Part shown: positions 19,477-27,822 of the stretch, piece by piece
How positions within the stretch are numbered: the stretch's first letter is position 1
How the letters are laid out: each line of letters begins with the position of its first letter
Assembly: GCF_021531315.1 (NCBI RefSeq)
Contig: NZ_JAFBIQ010000007.1
Span: 1-64,000, forward strand
Length of the DNA stretch: 64,000 nt
DNA from: Oscillibacter valericigenes
Lineage (GTDB): Bacteria > Bacillota > Clostridia > Oscillospirales > Oscillospiraceae
Reading direction: 5' to 3'
Program-made: the position numbers and the translations under genes
Notes under the pieces: generated by a model
The model's database searches: none
What the model was told of the DNA's origin: nothing
The model's input: the letters and a program-made list of their open reading frames with translations, nothing else

Positions 19477-20196
19477 TTATTTCGTTCTGGCGGAAGCCTT
19501 CTGCGGGTTGCGGCCGGAAGCCTTCTGCGGGTTGCTGCTGATGCCGGCGCCCGCCTGCTTGACCTTGTGGGTCTTGACCGTGTTCTTCACGGTAACAAGG
19601 CTGTACTTGGGGCCGGGGATCGCGCCGCGGACGACGAGCATATTGAGCTCGGGATCGACCTTGACGACCTCAAGGTTCTGGATGGTGACGGTGTCGCCGC
19701 CCATCTGGCCGGGGCCGCCGGTACCCTTGAAGATACGGCTGGGATCGGTGCCCGAGCCGCGGGAGCCGACATGACGATGGACGGGGCCGCCGCCGTGGCT
19801 CTTGCGCTGGATGGCATAGCCGCAGCGCTTGACAACGCCCTCGTAGCCGTGGCCCTTGCTGGTGCCGGTCACGTCAACGAAGTCGCCGACCCGGAACATA
19901 TCAGCCTTGATGACGGCGCCGAGCTCCAGCTCGCCGGCGTTGTCGAGGTTGAACTCGCGCAGGTACTTCTTGGGGGAAACGCCGGCCTTGTTGAGATGGC
20001 CGACCTCGGGCTTGGACAGCTTTCTTTCAGCAACGTCCTCATAGCCCAGCTGAACAGCCTCATAACCATCCTTCTCGGTGGTCTTCTTCTGGGTGACGAC
20101 ACAGGGACCGGCCTCGATCACAGTGACCGGGATCACGTGGCCCTTTTCGTCGAAGATCTGAGACATGCCAACTTTTTTGCCGATGATTGCTTTCAT
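19477..20196 (-). CDS. rplC: 50S ribosomal protein L3 with duplicated C-terminal octapeptide
   Basis: Large-subunit assembly protein, 239 residues, about 25-30 longer than usual. It starts 'MKAIIGKKVGMSQIFDEKG' at 20196, nine bases after AGGAGG, and carries 'KSHGGGPVHRHVGSRGSG'. After the normal end (around 'VKTHKVKQAG') comes a tail with a tandem repeat, NPQKASGR then NPQKASAR, coded by a 24-base direct repeat near 19490-19540. Confidence 0.96.
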   Translation of the reverse strand: MKAIIGKKVGMSQIFDEKGHVIPVTVIEAGPCVVTQKKTTEKDGYEAVQLGYEDVAERKLSKPEVGHLNKAGVSPKKYLREFNLDNAGELELGAVIKADMFRVGDFVDVTGTSKGHGYEGVVKRCGYAIQRKSHGGGPVHRHVGSRGSGTDPSRIFKGTGGPGQMGGDTVTIQNLEVVKVDPELNMLVVRGAIPGPKYSLVTVKNTVKTHKVKQAGAGISSNPQKASGRNPQKASARTK

Positions 20197-20350
20197 GTAT
20201 GATCCTCCTGTTAGGTTATTGGTCGGCTTAGTTGCGGTCTTGCCGCATTGCTCTGCCGACATGACCCCGCTCATCTCACGCAAGTCGATGAGCGATTGGG
20301 TAGAGCAACAAAATTTGCTTCAAAAACGACGGCGTCGTTTTTGAGAGGGT
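20197..20350 (-). ncRNA. Structured spacer between rpsJ and rplC
   Basis: 154 bases without a gene where 15-20 are usual. On the minus strand there is a palindromic hairpin at 20344-20320 (ten pairs plus an A/T end, followed by GCAAATTTTG). After it comes a nested stem, TTGCTCT with AGAGCAA enclosing GCTCATC with GATGAGC. The first hairpin could be an attenuator or a processing site between the S10 gene and the rest of the operon. Confidence 0.5.
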
Positions 20351-20659
20351 TTACAGCTTGATCTCGATCTCCACACCGGCGGGCAGCTCAAGCCCCATCA
20401 GGGCCTCAACGGTCTTGGGGGTAGAGTTGGTAATGTCGATCAGGCGCTTGTGGGTGCGGCGCTCAAACTGCTCACGGGAGTCCTTATACTTATGAACAGC
20501 ACGCAGGATGGTGACGATCTCTCTCTTGGTGGGCAGAGGGATGGGGCCGGACACGGTCGCGCCGGTGCGCTTGGCGGTCTCGACGATCTTCTCTGCGCTC
20601 TGGTCGATGACCTGATGGTCATAGGCCTTGAGGCGAATGCGAATCATTTCTTTTGCCAT
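20351..20659 (-). CDS. rpsJ: 30S ribosomal protein S10
   Basis: First gene of the operon, also NusE in transcription antitermination. It has 102 residues, starting '[19 protein letters not shown]' with '[19 protein letters not shown]' in the middle. The start at 20659 lies nine bases after AAGGAG; an upstream ATG at 20677 overlaps that site. Confidence 0.97.
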   Translation of the reverse strand: MAKEMIRIRLKAYDHQVIDQSAEKIVETAKRTGATVSGPIPLPTKREIVTILRAVHKYKDSREQFERRTHKRLIDITNSTPKTVEALMGLELPAGVEIEIKL

Positions 20660-20948
20660 TTTCGGTTTCTCCTTCATGTTTGTACGGTTTTTTCACTGGT
20701 TGTCGAAGCCGTACGGTGAGACTTTTTCTTATACGCTTATCCGTGCGTATCATTCCGGCTCATAAGAAAACCGGCACGAATAAACGGCCGGTCCACACAT
20801 GGCGCAGCGATCTACGCAACGTACAGATACTCATCTCAGCCGCCCGATTCTCGGACATACTCCCCGAAAGTTACCTCAGAAAACCCGAGCAATCTCCCGG
20901 TTCATCGCAGTTTTGCCCGCATTTGAGCAGGATACCCCCACTCGCGGA
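20660..20948 (-). promoter_or_regulatory. Long 5' leader of the ribosomal operon
   Basis: About 290 bases between the predicted transcription start and rpsJ. It contains a CCGGCC...GCCGG hairpin near 20790-20770 and a pairing of GTACGG with CCGTAC close to rpsJ. No known leader class was recognised. It could carry ribosomal-protein feedback control. Confidence 0.4.
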
Positions 20949-20955
20949 CCTGCCT

Positions 20956-20984
20956 ATCATACAAGATACGGGCGCTGATGTCAA
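20956..20984 (-). promoter_or_regulatory. Sigma-A promoter of the ribosomal operon
   Basis: Minus-strand -35 TTGACA (20979-20984), 17-base spacer, -10 TATGAT (20956-20961), with an AT-rich UP-like stretch just upstream (20985-21030). It is close to consensus, fitting a strong ribosomal promoter. Confidence 0.85.
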
Positions 20985-21043
20985 GCATATTTTTGAATTT
21001 TTTTGAGAAAATTTCAAAGAATTTTTGTCACCCTTGCCCTGCG

Positions 21044-21074
21044 GTCATACTCCCTCCCCGCGCGGGCATAGAAT
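21044..21074 (+). promoter_or_regulatory. Sigma-E-like sporulation promoter of spmA
   Basis: GTCATACT (21044-21051), 15-base spacer, CATAGAAT (21067-21074), about 30 bases before spmA. This resembles the mother-cell sigma-E consensus, and spmA-spmB are sigma-E genes in B. subtilis. Confidence 0.5.
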
Positions 21075-21106
21075 AGGCCGAAACCGGCTTTTGAGGGGGC
21101 ATTTTT

Positions 21107-21685
21107 ATGGCGATGGCATGGCTTTGGACGGGGATGGCGGTCGTTTCGTTCTTCTTCGGTGCGCTGACCGGACAGCTCGGCGCGCTGGGGAACGCCGCAC
21201 TCGAGGGCGCAGCCGCCGCGGTCGAGCTGTGCGTGTCCATGGCGGGCGTGATGGCGCTCTGGACCGGCGTGATGGAGGTCATGGAACAGTGCGGGCTCTC
21301 CGCCGCGCTCGCGCGGCTGTTCCGCCCGCTGCTGCGGCGGCTGCTGCCGCGCGCCAGCCGCGATCCCGAAACGCTCGCGGCGATCTCGGCCAATCTTTCC
21401 GCCGACCTCCTCGGTCTCGGCAACGCGGCGACGCCGCTGGGGCTCCGCGCCGCGCGGCGCATGGCCTGCGGCTGCGGCGGCGTCGCCTCCGACGAGCTGT
21501 GTTTGCTCGTGGTGCTCAACTCCGCGTCCATCCAGCTCCTGCCGACGACCGTGGCGGGCGTGCGCAGCGCCCTCGGCTGCGCCGATCCCTTCGACATTCT
21601 GCCCGCCGTATGGCTCGCGTCCGCGCTCTCCGTCCTCGTGGGGCTTGCCGCGGCAAAGCTGCTCGCGCGCGTCTGGAGGGAGTGA
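21107..21685 (+). CDS. spmA: Spore maturation protein A
   Basis: Membrane protein needed for core dehydration during spore maturation. The 192-residue product has the nucleoside-recognition/gate fold with several hydrophobic segments and the conserved 'LGLGNAATPLGLRA' (about 103-116) and 'LLVVLNSASIQLLP'. It ends four bases before spmB starts, so the two are translated together. Confidence 0.93.
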   Translation: MAMAWLWTGMAVVSFFFGALTGQLGALGNAALEGAAAAVELCVSMAGVMALWTGVMEVMEQCGLSAALARLFRPLLRRLLPRASRDPETLAAISANLSADLLGLGNAATPLGLRAARRMACGCGGVASDELCLLVVLNSASIQLLPTTVAGVRSALGCADPFDILPAVWLASALSVLVGLAAAKLLARVWRE

Positions 21686-21689
21686 GGCC

Positions 21690-22208
21690 ATGTCGCTCTC
21701 CTCCCTGCTCGTCCCGCTCCTGCTGTGCTTCACCGCCTGCTATGCGCTGGGCAAAAAGGTCGATGTCTACGCCGCGCTGACCCACGGCGCCGAGGACGGG
21801 CTCCATGTGCTGGTGCACATCCTCCCCTCCCTCATCGCGCTGCTGAGCGCCGTTTCTATGTTCCGCGCGTCAGGAGCGATGGAATACCTCGGCGCGCTGC
21901 TCGCGCCCGTGCTTGAAAGGCTCGGCATCCCGCCGGAAGTCGCGCCGCTCCTTTTCATCCGCCCTATCTCCGGCAGCGGCGCGCTGGCCGTCGGCAGCGA
22001 ACTGATGGCGACCTACGGCCCTGACAGCTATATCGGCCGCGTCGCGGCGGTGATGCTTGGGTCAAGTGAGACTACCTTCTACACCATCGCCGTCTACTTC
22101 GGCTCGGTCGGCATCGTAAAAACGCGCTACACCATTCCCGCCTCGCTCTGCGCGGACGCGGTGATGTTCCTCGCCTCCGCCGCCGCGGTGCGGCTTTTGA
22201 TGGGATAA
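21690..22208 (+). CDS. spmB: Spore maturation protein B
   Basis: Partner of SpmA. The 172-residue product carries 'LFIRPISGSGALAVGSELM' and 'MLGSSETTFYTIAVYFGSVG', the SpmB signatures. The start at 21690 follows GGAGGG; an upstream in-frame ATG at 21645 lies inside spmA. A terminator follows. Confidence 0.93.
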   Translation: MSLSSLLVPLLLCFTACYALGKKVDVYAALTHGAEDGLHVLVHILPSLIALLSAVSMFRASGAMEYLGALLAPVLERLGIPPEVAPLLFIRPISGSGALAVGSELMATYGPDSYIGRVAAVMLGSSETTFYTIAVYFGSVGIVKTRYTIPASLCADAVMFLASAAAVRLLMG

Positions 22209-22238
22209 GAGAAGGAGGGCACTTCTCTAAAAATACGG

Positions 22239-22262
22239 AAAAGCGGGGATATCCCCGCTTTT
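22239..22262 (+). terminator. Terminator after spmB
   Basis: Perfect palindrome of AAAAGCGGGGAT and its complement followed by TTTT, 30 bases after spmB. Confidence 0.85.
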
Positions 22263-22653
22263 TCTGCTTGCATTTATGGAAAGTCTGTTGTAAGATAATG
22301 GTAAGAGAATAACATTTGCAGGCTCCCTGCGGCGAGCGCCAACTCACCGCAGGGCTATGCGGAATGTCGTGACCATTCCACACAACAGCATTGCTGTACC
22401 TACAAGGCTATTATATCCTTTTCTCTTTCCATATTCAAGCCGTTCTTTTGATTTCGTTCATGCGGCTTGTACCCCTTTTGAGAAAGGCTATGGTAGCTGT
22501 GTCTGCTTTGATCGTTTTATCGGGCAGTGTGATGGATTTGTCAGATCCGTTGCACTGCTTTTGTTATTCTCGGCGGTGCTTGCCACGCGGAGCGGGCTTG
22601 CACTCCCCCGCTCCGCGGCGGCACCGGTGAGAATAATGTGGGAGGGAAATTTT
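22263..22653 (+). other. Non-coding leader region with a GC-rich hairpin
   Basis: About 390 bases without a supported gene. It contains a CCCTGCGG...CCGCAGGG stem near 22325-22353 and an 11-bp stem at 22586-22596 with 22607-22617, the latter about 40 bases ahead of the ribosome-binding site of the next gene. It may be a long 5' leader. No riboswitch class was recognised. Confidence 0.35.
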
Positions 22654-23259
22654 ATGGAGATTCTTATAGCAATTTTTATAGTGGCTTGTCTCGCCGTCAT
22701 TTACTACTGGATATTTGATGCAAAGCAAAAAGAGAAGCAGGAATTGATCAAAGAGCAAATTAACGGGCTGATCGAAAGCCACACCAATCAGCTTAAATCC
22801 GAAGGGATCAATGTGGACACCGTGTATACCTATCAGGACACTGCGTTCAAGCAGTTGGATTGGTCTAAAGCGGTTGCTTTCCGCTTTATTGTAGACGTTG
22901 CAAATCGGCAAATCGTGATCTGCAATGACCTTTCCAATCCTTTTTCTCCTCAAAAAATCCCATTCGAAAAAATCATTAATTGTGAAGTGCTCTCAAAAAA
23001 CGGTTGGCTTTCAAGAAAAGGAATCAGCCGCGCTGTTGTCGGCGGAGTTATAGGCGGCGGTGCAGGTGCCATTATTGGCGCTTCCTCAGCGAAAAGTGGC
23101 ATTGCAAAAATCGTTATCTATACAAGTGATATCACAACTCCATCTGTAACCATTGACCTATACGCAAAGAAAAATGACACTTGGGATTTTGACAATGAGC
23201 GAGACGCTTTTGCACAGCAGGTCTGCGCCAGCATTAAGGCAATTATTGCCAATCAGTAA
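22654..23259 (+). CDS. Membrane-anchored protein of unknown function
   Basis: A 201-residue protein with one N-terminal transmembrane helix (2-21), a charged coiled-coil-like stretch (24-45), a globular domain of mostly beta character, and a glycine-zipper-like segment 'GGVIGGGAGAIIGA' near 135. The start at 22654 is preceded by GGGAGGG. It is followed after 15 bases by the HEPN gene, so they form a pair. GC content is clearly lower than in the flanking housekeeping genes, suggesting transfer. No function assigned. Confidence 0.7.
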   Translation: MEILIAIFIVACLAVIYYWIFDAKQKEKQELIKEQINGLIESHTNQLKSEGINVDTVYTYQDTAFKQLDWSKAVAFRFIVDVANRQIVICNDLSNPFSPQKIPFEKIINCEVLSKNGWLSRKGISRAVVGGVIGGGAGAIIGASSAKSGIAKIVIYTSDITTPSVTIDLYAKKNDTWDFDNERDAFAQQVCASIKAIIANQ

Positions 23260-23274
23260 GGGAGTGTTTCATCT

Positions 23275-23727
23275 ATGGAAGAAAGAAAATTCATTCGGGA
23301 CCACGCAAAGTGCAGCAGAGAGAACTACGAGCTTTTGAAAAGCAGCGGCAGCCCTACGACAGCCCTCATCGACTCCCTGATCGGACTTCTTATCCTGCCA
23401 AGCAAAACGCTGTTTGATGAAATCTCGCAAGACATTATCGGCGAATCTTTGTTGGAGAATATTCTTTCCGAGTGCAGTACCTTTTCAACCACGCTGCCTC
23501 CGCGCAGTCTCCGTCAAGTCGCGCAGCATCTTCGCAATAGTGCCGCGCACAAAGCAATTACCGTCAACGCGGAAATATTACCCGAGTCCGGCAGGCCCAT
23601 TTCTGTCAGTTGTCTCACCTTTAAGGATCAAAATAATCGTGAAGGTACGACGGTCGAAATCACGATGTCCATCGAAACTTTGGAGCAATTCTTCTACGCT
23701 TTCTCCGATGCCGCAGCAAACCTTTGA
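23275..23727 (+). CDS. HEPN-domain protein
   Basis: A 150-residue, mainly helical protein with the motif R-N-S-A-A-H at residues 87-92, an R-X4-H motif of the HEPN superfamily (ribonucleases, often in toxin-antitoxin, abortive-infection or defence systems). The context 'QHLRNSAAHKAI' is typical. It is translated directly after a membrane-anchored protein and lies on a low-GC segment between spmB and argS. The family is an inference from this motif; substrate unknown. Confidence 0.65.
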   Translation: MEERKFIRDHAKCSRENYELLKSSGSPTTALIDSLIGLLILPSKTLFDEISQDIIGESLLENILSECSTFSTTLPPRSLRQVAQHLRNSAAHKAITVNAEILPESGRPISVSCLTFKDQNNREGTTVEITMSIETLEQFFYAFSDAAANL

Positions 23728-23739
23728 TTTACAACAGCC

Positions 23740-23773
23740 GAAGCCCCCGTCTGCTTTTGCAGGCAGGGGCTTC
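23740..23773 (+). terminator. Hairpin after the HEPN gene
   Basis: GAAGCCCC and GTCTGC pair with GCAGGC and GGGGCTTC around a TTTT loop, followed by a short T-rich tail. It lies between this gene and the convergent argS. Confidence 0.65.
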
Positions 23774-23799
23774 TCTTACATTACAATATAATATGAGCC

Positions 23800-25542
23800 T
23801 TACATCTTCTCCGGCTTGCTCAGGCCGAGGATGGTCAGGCCGTTGGCGAGCACCTGGCGAGTCGCCGCGGCAAGCAACAGACGGGCGTTCGCCACCTCGT
23901 CCGCCTCGCCCTTGATGCGGCAGGCATTGTAGAAGCGGTGGAACGCGCCGGCAAGGCGCATGAGATAGCGGTTGATATAGCTCGGGTCGTAGTCGCGGGC
24001 AGCCATGCGAATCTCCTCACCGAAGCCCGCCAGCTCCTTGATGAGCGCACGCTCCTGCTCGCCGGAGAGCAGCGTCAGATCAGCCTTGTCCGCCGCGGGA
24101 ACGGCGCGGCCCTCGTCCGCCATCGTCTTGAGCAGGCTGCAAATACGCGCGTAGGCGTACTGGATATAGTAGACGGGGTTCTCGCTGTCCTCGCGCACGG
24201 CGAGACCGAGGTCGAAGTCCATCTGTGTGTCGGGCTTGGCGTTGAAGAAGTAGCGGCAGGCATCCACGGGAATCTCATCGAGCAGGTCGGAGAGCGAGAT
24301 GGTCTTGCCCGTGCGCTTGGACATACGCACCACCTCGCCGTCACGCACAAGGCGCACGAGCTGCATCAGCACCACGTCGAGCCTGTTCGTGCCGTCGAGC
24401 CCCAGCGCGTCCATCGCGCCCTTCAAGCGGGCGACGTGGCCGTGGTGGTCGGCGCCGAAGACATCGATGACCTTGTCGAAGTGACGCACCTCAAACTTAT
24501 TGCGGTGATAGGCAATGTCGGCGGTGAAGTAGGTGTAGAAGCCGTTGGAGCGGCGCAGCACATCGTCCTTGAGGTCGAGCTTGTCGATGTCCTCGTCCTT
24601 CTTGCCGGTCTTGCGCAGCTGCGCGCGGGTGATCTCGGCAGTCTTGAGCCACAGCGCGCCGTCCTTTTCATAGGTGTAGCCCAGCTCCTTGAGCCGCTCG
24701 GCGGTGTCGGCGACGAAGCCGCTCTCGTGCAGCTCGGACTCAAAGAACCACTTGTTGAACTCGATGCCGTAGCGCTTGAGGTCGCTCTGCATCTTGGGGA
24801 TGTTGCGGTCAAGACCGAAGCGCGCAAGCGCGGCGTGGCGCTCCTCCTCGGTCTTATCCACATAGCTCTCGCCGTGCTCCTCATAAAACGCGCGGGCGAG
24901 CTCCTTGATGTCGTCGCCGTGGTAGCCGTCCTCGGGGAACTCGACGGCATCCTCACCCTTGATGATCTGGAAGTAGCGCGCCTCTAAGCTCTTGGCGAAC
25001 TTCTCGATCTGGTTGCCCGCGTCGTTGACATAAAATTCGCGCCACACATCCGCGCCCGACCAGTCGAGCACGCTCGCAAGCGTGTCGCCGAGCACGCCGC
25101 CGCGCGCGTTGCCCATATGCATAGGGCCGGTGGGATTGGCAGAGACGAACTCGACCATGATCCTCTTTCCCTTGAGGCCCTCGCCGCGGCCGTAGTCGTC
25201 CGCCGCACGCTCCACCTCGGCGATAACATCGGCGTACCACTTCTCGCCGAGACGGAAGTTCAGAAAGCCGGGACCCGCGATCTCAACGGAGGTAAAATAG
25301 GTGCCGTCAAAGCTCATGTGCTGCGTGAGAATGGCCGCCACCTCGCGCGGATTCTTGCGCATCGCCTTGGACGCTGCCAGACAGAAGGTCGTCGTATAGT
25401 CGCCGTTGGCGCTGTCCTTGGGGATCTCGACCGCGGGGACGGTCTCCACACCATCGGGGAGCAGGCCCTCCTGCACGGCGGCGCGGTAAGCACCCTGCGT
25501 CAGGGCGGCGATCTGGTCCTTTGCGCTCTGGATCATGTTCAT
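23800..25542 (-). CDS. argS: Arginyl-tRNA synthetase
   Basis: Class I synthetase charging tRNA-Arg, 580 residues. It has the N-terminal additional domain (about 1-100), the HIGH-like motif in 'ANPTGPMHMGNARGG', a 'RMSKRTGKTISL' KMSKS-type loop, and the C-terminal anticodon-binding DALR domain ending 'ANGLTILGLSKPEKM'. The start at 25542 is chosen over an ATG two codons later for its spacing to AAGGAG. Confidence 0.96.
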   Translation of the reverse strand: MNMIQSAKDQIAALTQGAYRAAVQEGLLPDGVETVPAVEIPKDSANGDYTTTFCLAASKAMRKNPREVAAILTQHMSFDGTYFTSVEIAGPGFLNFRLGEKWYADVIAEVERAADDYGRGEGLKGKRIMVEFVSANPTGPMHMGNARGGVLGDTLASVLDWSGADVWREFYVNDAGNQIEKFAKSLEARYFQIIKGEDAVEFPEDGYHGDDIKELARAFYEEHGESYVDKTEEERHAALARFGLDRNIPKMQSDLKRYGIEFNKWFFESELHESGFVADTAERLKELGYTYEKDGALWLKTAEITRAQLRKTGKKDEDIDKLDLKDDVLRRSNGFYTYFTADIAYHRNKFEVRHFDKVIDVFGADHHGHVARLKGAMDALGLDGTNRLDVVLMQLVRLVRDGEVVRMSKRTGKTISLSDLLDEIPVDACRYFFNAKPDTQMDFDLGLAVREDSENPVYYIQYAYARICSLLKTMADEGRAVPAADKADLTLLSGEQERALIKELAGFGEEIRMAARDYDPSYINRYLMRLAGAFHRFYNACRIKGEADEVANARLLLAAATRQVLANGLTILGLSKPEKM

Positions 25543-25615
25543 AGCTTTTTCTCGCTCCTTCGTATTTGATACGGCGGCGCTCGCCACGCCGCAAAAGTGC
25601 ATAACGGTAAAGTAT

Positions 25616-25644
25616 ATTGTACTACATCCGCACGCGGAAAACAA
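25616..25644 (-). promoter_or_regulatory. Putative sigma-A promoter of argS
   Basis: Minus-strand -35 TTGTTT (25639-25644), 17-base spacer, -10 TACAAT (25616-25621), about 75 bases before argS. Confidence 0.6.
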
Positions 25645-25775
25645 GCCGTTTTTGCAATTTCCCCCGCGCCTGCGTGCCTGTTCCCGTGCGTTCCGTGTCG
25701 AAATAGCGCTTGCGCGGACGCCTCCCATCCCTTATAATGGCAGCAGGAACGATCACCGCCCGAAAGGAGACCGCC

Positions 25776-26363
25776 ATGCTCTTGCCTTGGAAAAAGAAGC
25801 GGACGCCCCTCGTCCAGTCCTCCACAGAGGACTGGCGCAGCCAGTGGCAGTCGCTCGTGCCGTCGGAGTGCCGCAATGTCCCCATCGAGGCGGACGGAAA
25901 AACGATGCTTGCCTATGTGCAGATCAACCACTTCGTGATGATGCTGCAGGACGGGCTTTTGATGCAGGAAAACTTCTTTAAGGTCTGCTCCCATTTTCAG
26001 CGCGCAGGCTACCATGTCATCTGGCTGATGCGCTGCACACAGGACATCGCCGACGGCTATCTCAGGCTGCGCCGCGAAAGCGGCGGCGAGTGTCTTTGGA
26101 GGTGGCGCAAGCCGACGACCAACTTCGGCCGCTGGACCTCCGACAACCGCTATGTGACCATCCTTCTCCAATATAAGCCCGCGCCCGAAGGTGACCTCTC
26201 GCGCTGCACGGAGCATATCCTCCAGCGCGTGCAGTGGGCGGAGAGCAATGACAACGCCAAAATGATCCCCCGCCGCACAGAGTTTGCTACCGTCGGCACA
26301 CCGGGCACCCCCGCCGAGCTGTCCCGCTGGCTGCACGGCGGCTTCATGTCGTCCGCGCTGTAA
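25776..26363 (+). CDS. Hypothetical protein
   Basis: A 195-residue soluble protein starting 'MLLPWKKKRTPLVQSS', with a good ribosome-binding site (AAAGGAG, eight bases upstream). It has no signal peptide or membrane segment and many Trp, Cys and His residues. No family was recognised. It is transcribed away from argS and ends at a strong shared terminator. Codon use resembles the neighbouring chromosomal genes. Confidence 0.7.
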   Translation: MLLPWKKKRTPLVQSSTEDWRSQWQSLVPSECRNVPIEADGKTMLAYVQINHFVMMLQDGLLMQENFFKVCSHFQRAGYHVIWLMRCTQDIADGYLRLRRESGGECLWRWRKPTTNFGRWTSDNRYVTILLQYKPAPEGDLSRCTEHILQRVQWAESNDNAKMIPRRTEFATVGTPGTPAELSRWLHGGFMSSAL

Positions 26364-26422
26364 GCCCCACCGCCCCTCGGAAAAGCCCGGCACAGAAAAC
26401 GAAAATACTCCCCCGCAAAGCG

Positions 26423-26455
26423 AAAACGGACGCTGCTTTCAGCAGCGTCCGTTTT
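26423..26455. terminator. Bidirectional terminator
   Basis: Perfect 15-bp stem (26423-26437 with 26441-26455) and a 3-base loop, with A and T runs on the two sides. It serves the hypothetical gene (plus) and the aminotransferase (minus). Confidence 0.92.
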
Positions 26456-26466
26456 TTCCTTTCGCG

Positions 26467-27633
26467 TCAGTGCGCAAGCTCCTTGAGATGGCTCAATCGC
26501 TCGAGCGCCGCGTTGAGCGTTTCGTCGCGCTTGGCGAAGTGCAGACGGATGATGTGGTCCACATCCTCGGCAAAGAACGAACTGCCCGGCACCGCGCCCA
26601 CGCCGAGCTTCTGCGCCAGCTCGACGCAGAAGTCCACATCAGACTGCCCCTTCTTCATAAACGGCGAGATGTCCGCCAGCACGAAGTAGGTGCCCTGCGG
26701 GTCGGTGAAGGGGATGCCGAGCTCCCTCATGCCGTCGGTGAAGAGCGCCTTCATGTGCGCGTAGTGCGCGCCGAACTCCTCATAATAGCACATCGGCATA
26801 TCGAGACCGACGACTGCGGCCTCCATCAGCGGCGAGGGCGCGCCGACGGTGTTGAAGTCGTGATACTGCTTGATGCGGTCCATGATGTTCTGCGGCGCGA
26901 GGGCATAGCCCAGCCGCCAGCCGGTGATGGAATAGGTCTTCGACAGGCTCGAGCAGCAGACCGTGCGCTCGCGCATCCCGGGCAGCGTGCTCATATAGGT
27001 GTGCTTGTGCCCCTCATAGACGATGTGCTCGTAGACCTCGTCCATGATAGCATAGACATCGTACCTGATGCACAGCTCCGAAATGAGCTTGAGCTCCTCG
27101 TAGGTAAACACCTTGCCGCTCGGGTTCGAAGGGTTGCAGATCAAAATCGCCTTCGGGTGCTGTCGGAACGCGTCCTCGAGCACCTCGGGATCAAAGCCGA
27201 AGGCCGGCGGCGTGAGCGGCACGAACACCGGCTCGCAGCCCGCCATGATGGTCTGCGCGCGGTAGTTTTCAAAATAGGGCGAGAACATCACGATCTTGTC
27301 GCCCGGGTCGGTCAGGGCGAAAATAGTGTCCACCATCGCCTCGGTCGAGCCGATGGTCACGACCATCTCGGTCTCGGGGTCGTAGCGCAGCCCCATGAAG
27401 CGCTCGCACTTGCGCGAGAGCGCCTGCCGGAAGTTCGGCGCGCCCATCGTGATGGGATATTGGTGCGGCCCGGTCTTGCTGACCTCCTCCAGCCGCCTGG
27501 TCATCGCCTCGGGCGGGTCGAAGTCGGGAAAGCCCTGCGCCAGATTGATCGCGCCGCAGTCGATGCTGATGCGCGTCATCCGCCGGATGACGGAGTCGGT
27601 AAAATGCTCGTTTCTTCTGCTCAGTTCCTGCAT
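26467..27633 (-). CDS. Class I/II PLP-dependent aminotransferase
   Basis: Fold-type I aminotransferase of 388 residues, closest in character to the methionine/kynurenine-type aminotransferases (YbdL, KAT). It shows 'INLAQGFPDFDPP' at the N-terminus, 'NPSNPSGKVFTYEEL', 'DEVYEHIVYEG', and the PLP lysine in 'SSLSKTYSITGWRLGYA', with the carboxylate-binding Arg in 'IIRLHFAKRDE'. It probably transfers the amino group from an aromatic or sulfur amino acid. The exact substrate is not visible. Confidence 0.85.
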   Translation of the reverse strand: MQELSRRNEHFTDSVIRRMTRISIDCGAINLAQGFPDFDPPEAMTRRLEEVSKTGPHQYPITMGAPNFRQALSRKCERFMGLRYDPETEMVVTIGSTEAMVDTIFALTDPGDKIVMFSPYFENYRAQTIMAGCEPVFVPLTPPAFGFDPEVLEDAFRQHPKAILICNPSNPSGKVFTYEELKLISELCIRYDVYAIMDEVYEHIVYEGHKHTYMSTLPGMRERTVCCSSLSKTYSITGWRLGYALAPQNIMDRIKQYHDFNTVGAPSPLMEAAVVGLDMPMCYYEEFGAHYAHMKALFTDGMRELGIPFTDPQGTYFVLADISPFMKKGQSDVDFCVELAQKLGVGAVPGSSFFAEDVDHIIRLHFAKRDETLNAALERLSHLKELAH

Positions 27634-27716
27634 GCTGTCCTGTTTCCTTTCTCTCCTGCCTGCTTCGGCAGGGCATACCGCTCGCCAATGGCCCCGCGGG
27701 GCGCCGTTTTGCGCTT

Positions 27717-27745
27717 ATTATAGGCGCATCCGCCCCAATCGTCAA
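27717..27745 (-). promoter_or_regulatory. Putative sigma-A promoter of the aminotransferase gene
   Basis: Minus-strand -35 TTGACG (27740-27745), 17-base spacer, -10 TATAAT (27717-27722). Confidence 0.7.
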
Positions 27746-27822
27746 CCTCTTTTTGCGTCCGCCCAAAGCGTCTCATGCCGTGTGGTCACAGAAATGCAAT
27801 GCACAGGCCGTTCTTGAAATCT

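Noticed and set aside
4356-20202. Long plus-strand ORFs opposite the ribosomal genes
   Set aside because: They mirror GC-rich codon use of well-identified minus-strand genes, lack ribosome-binding sites and match no family.
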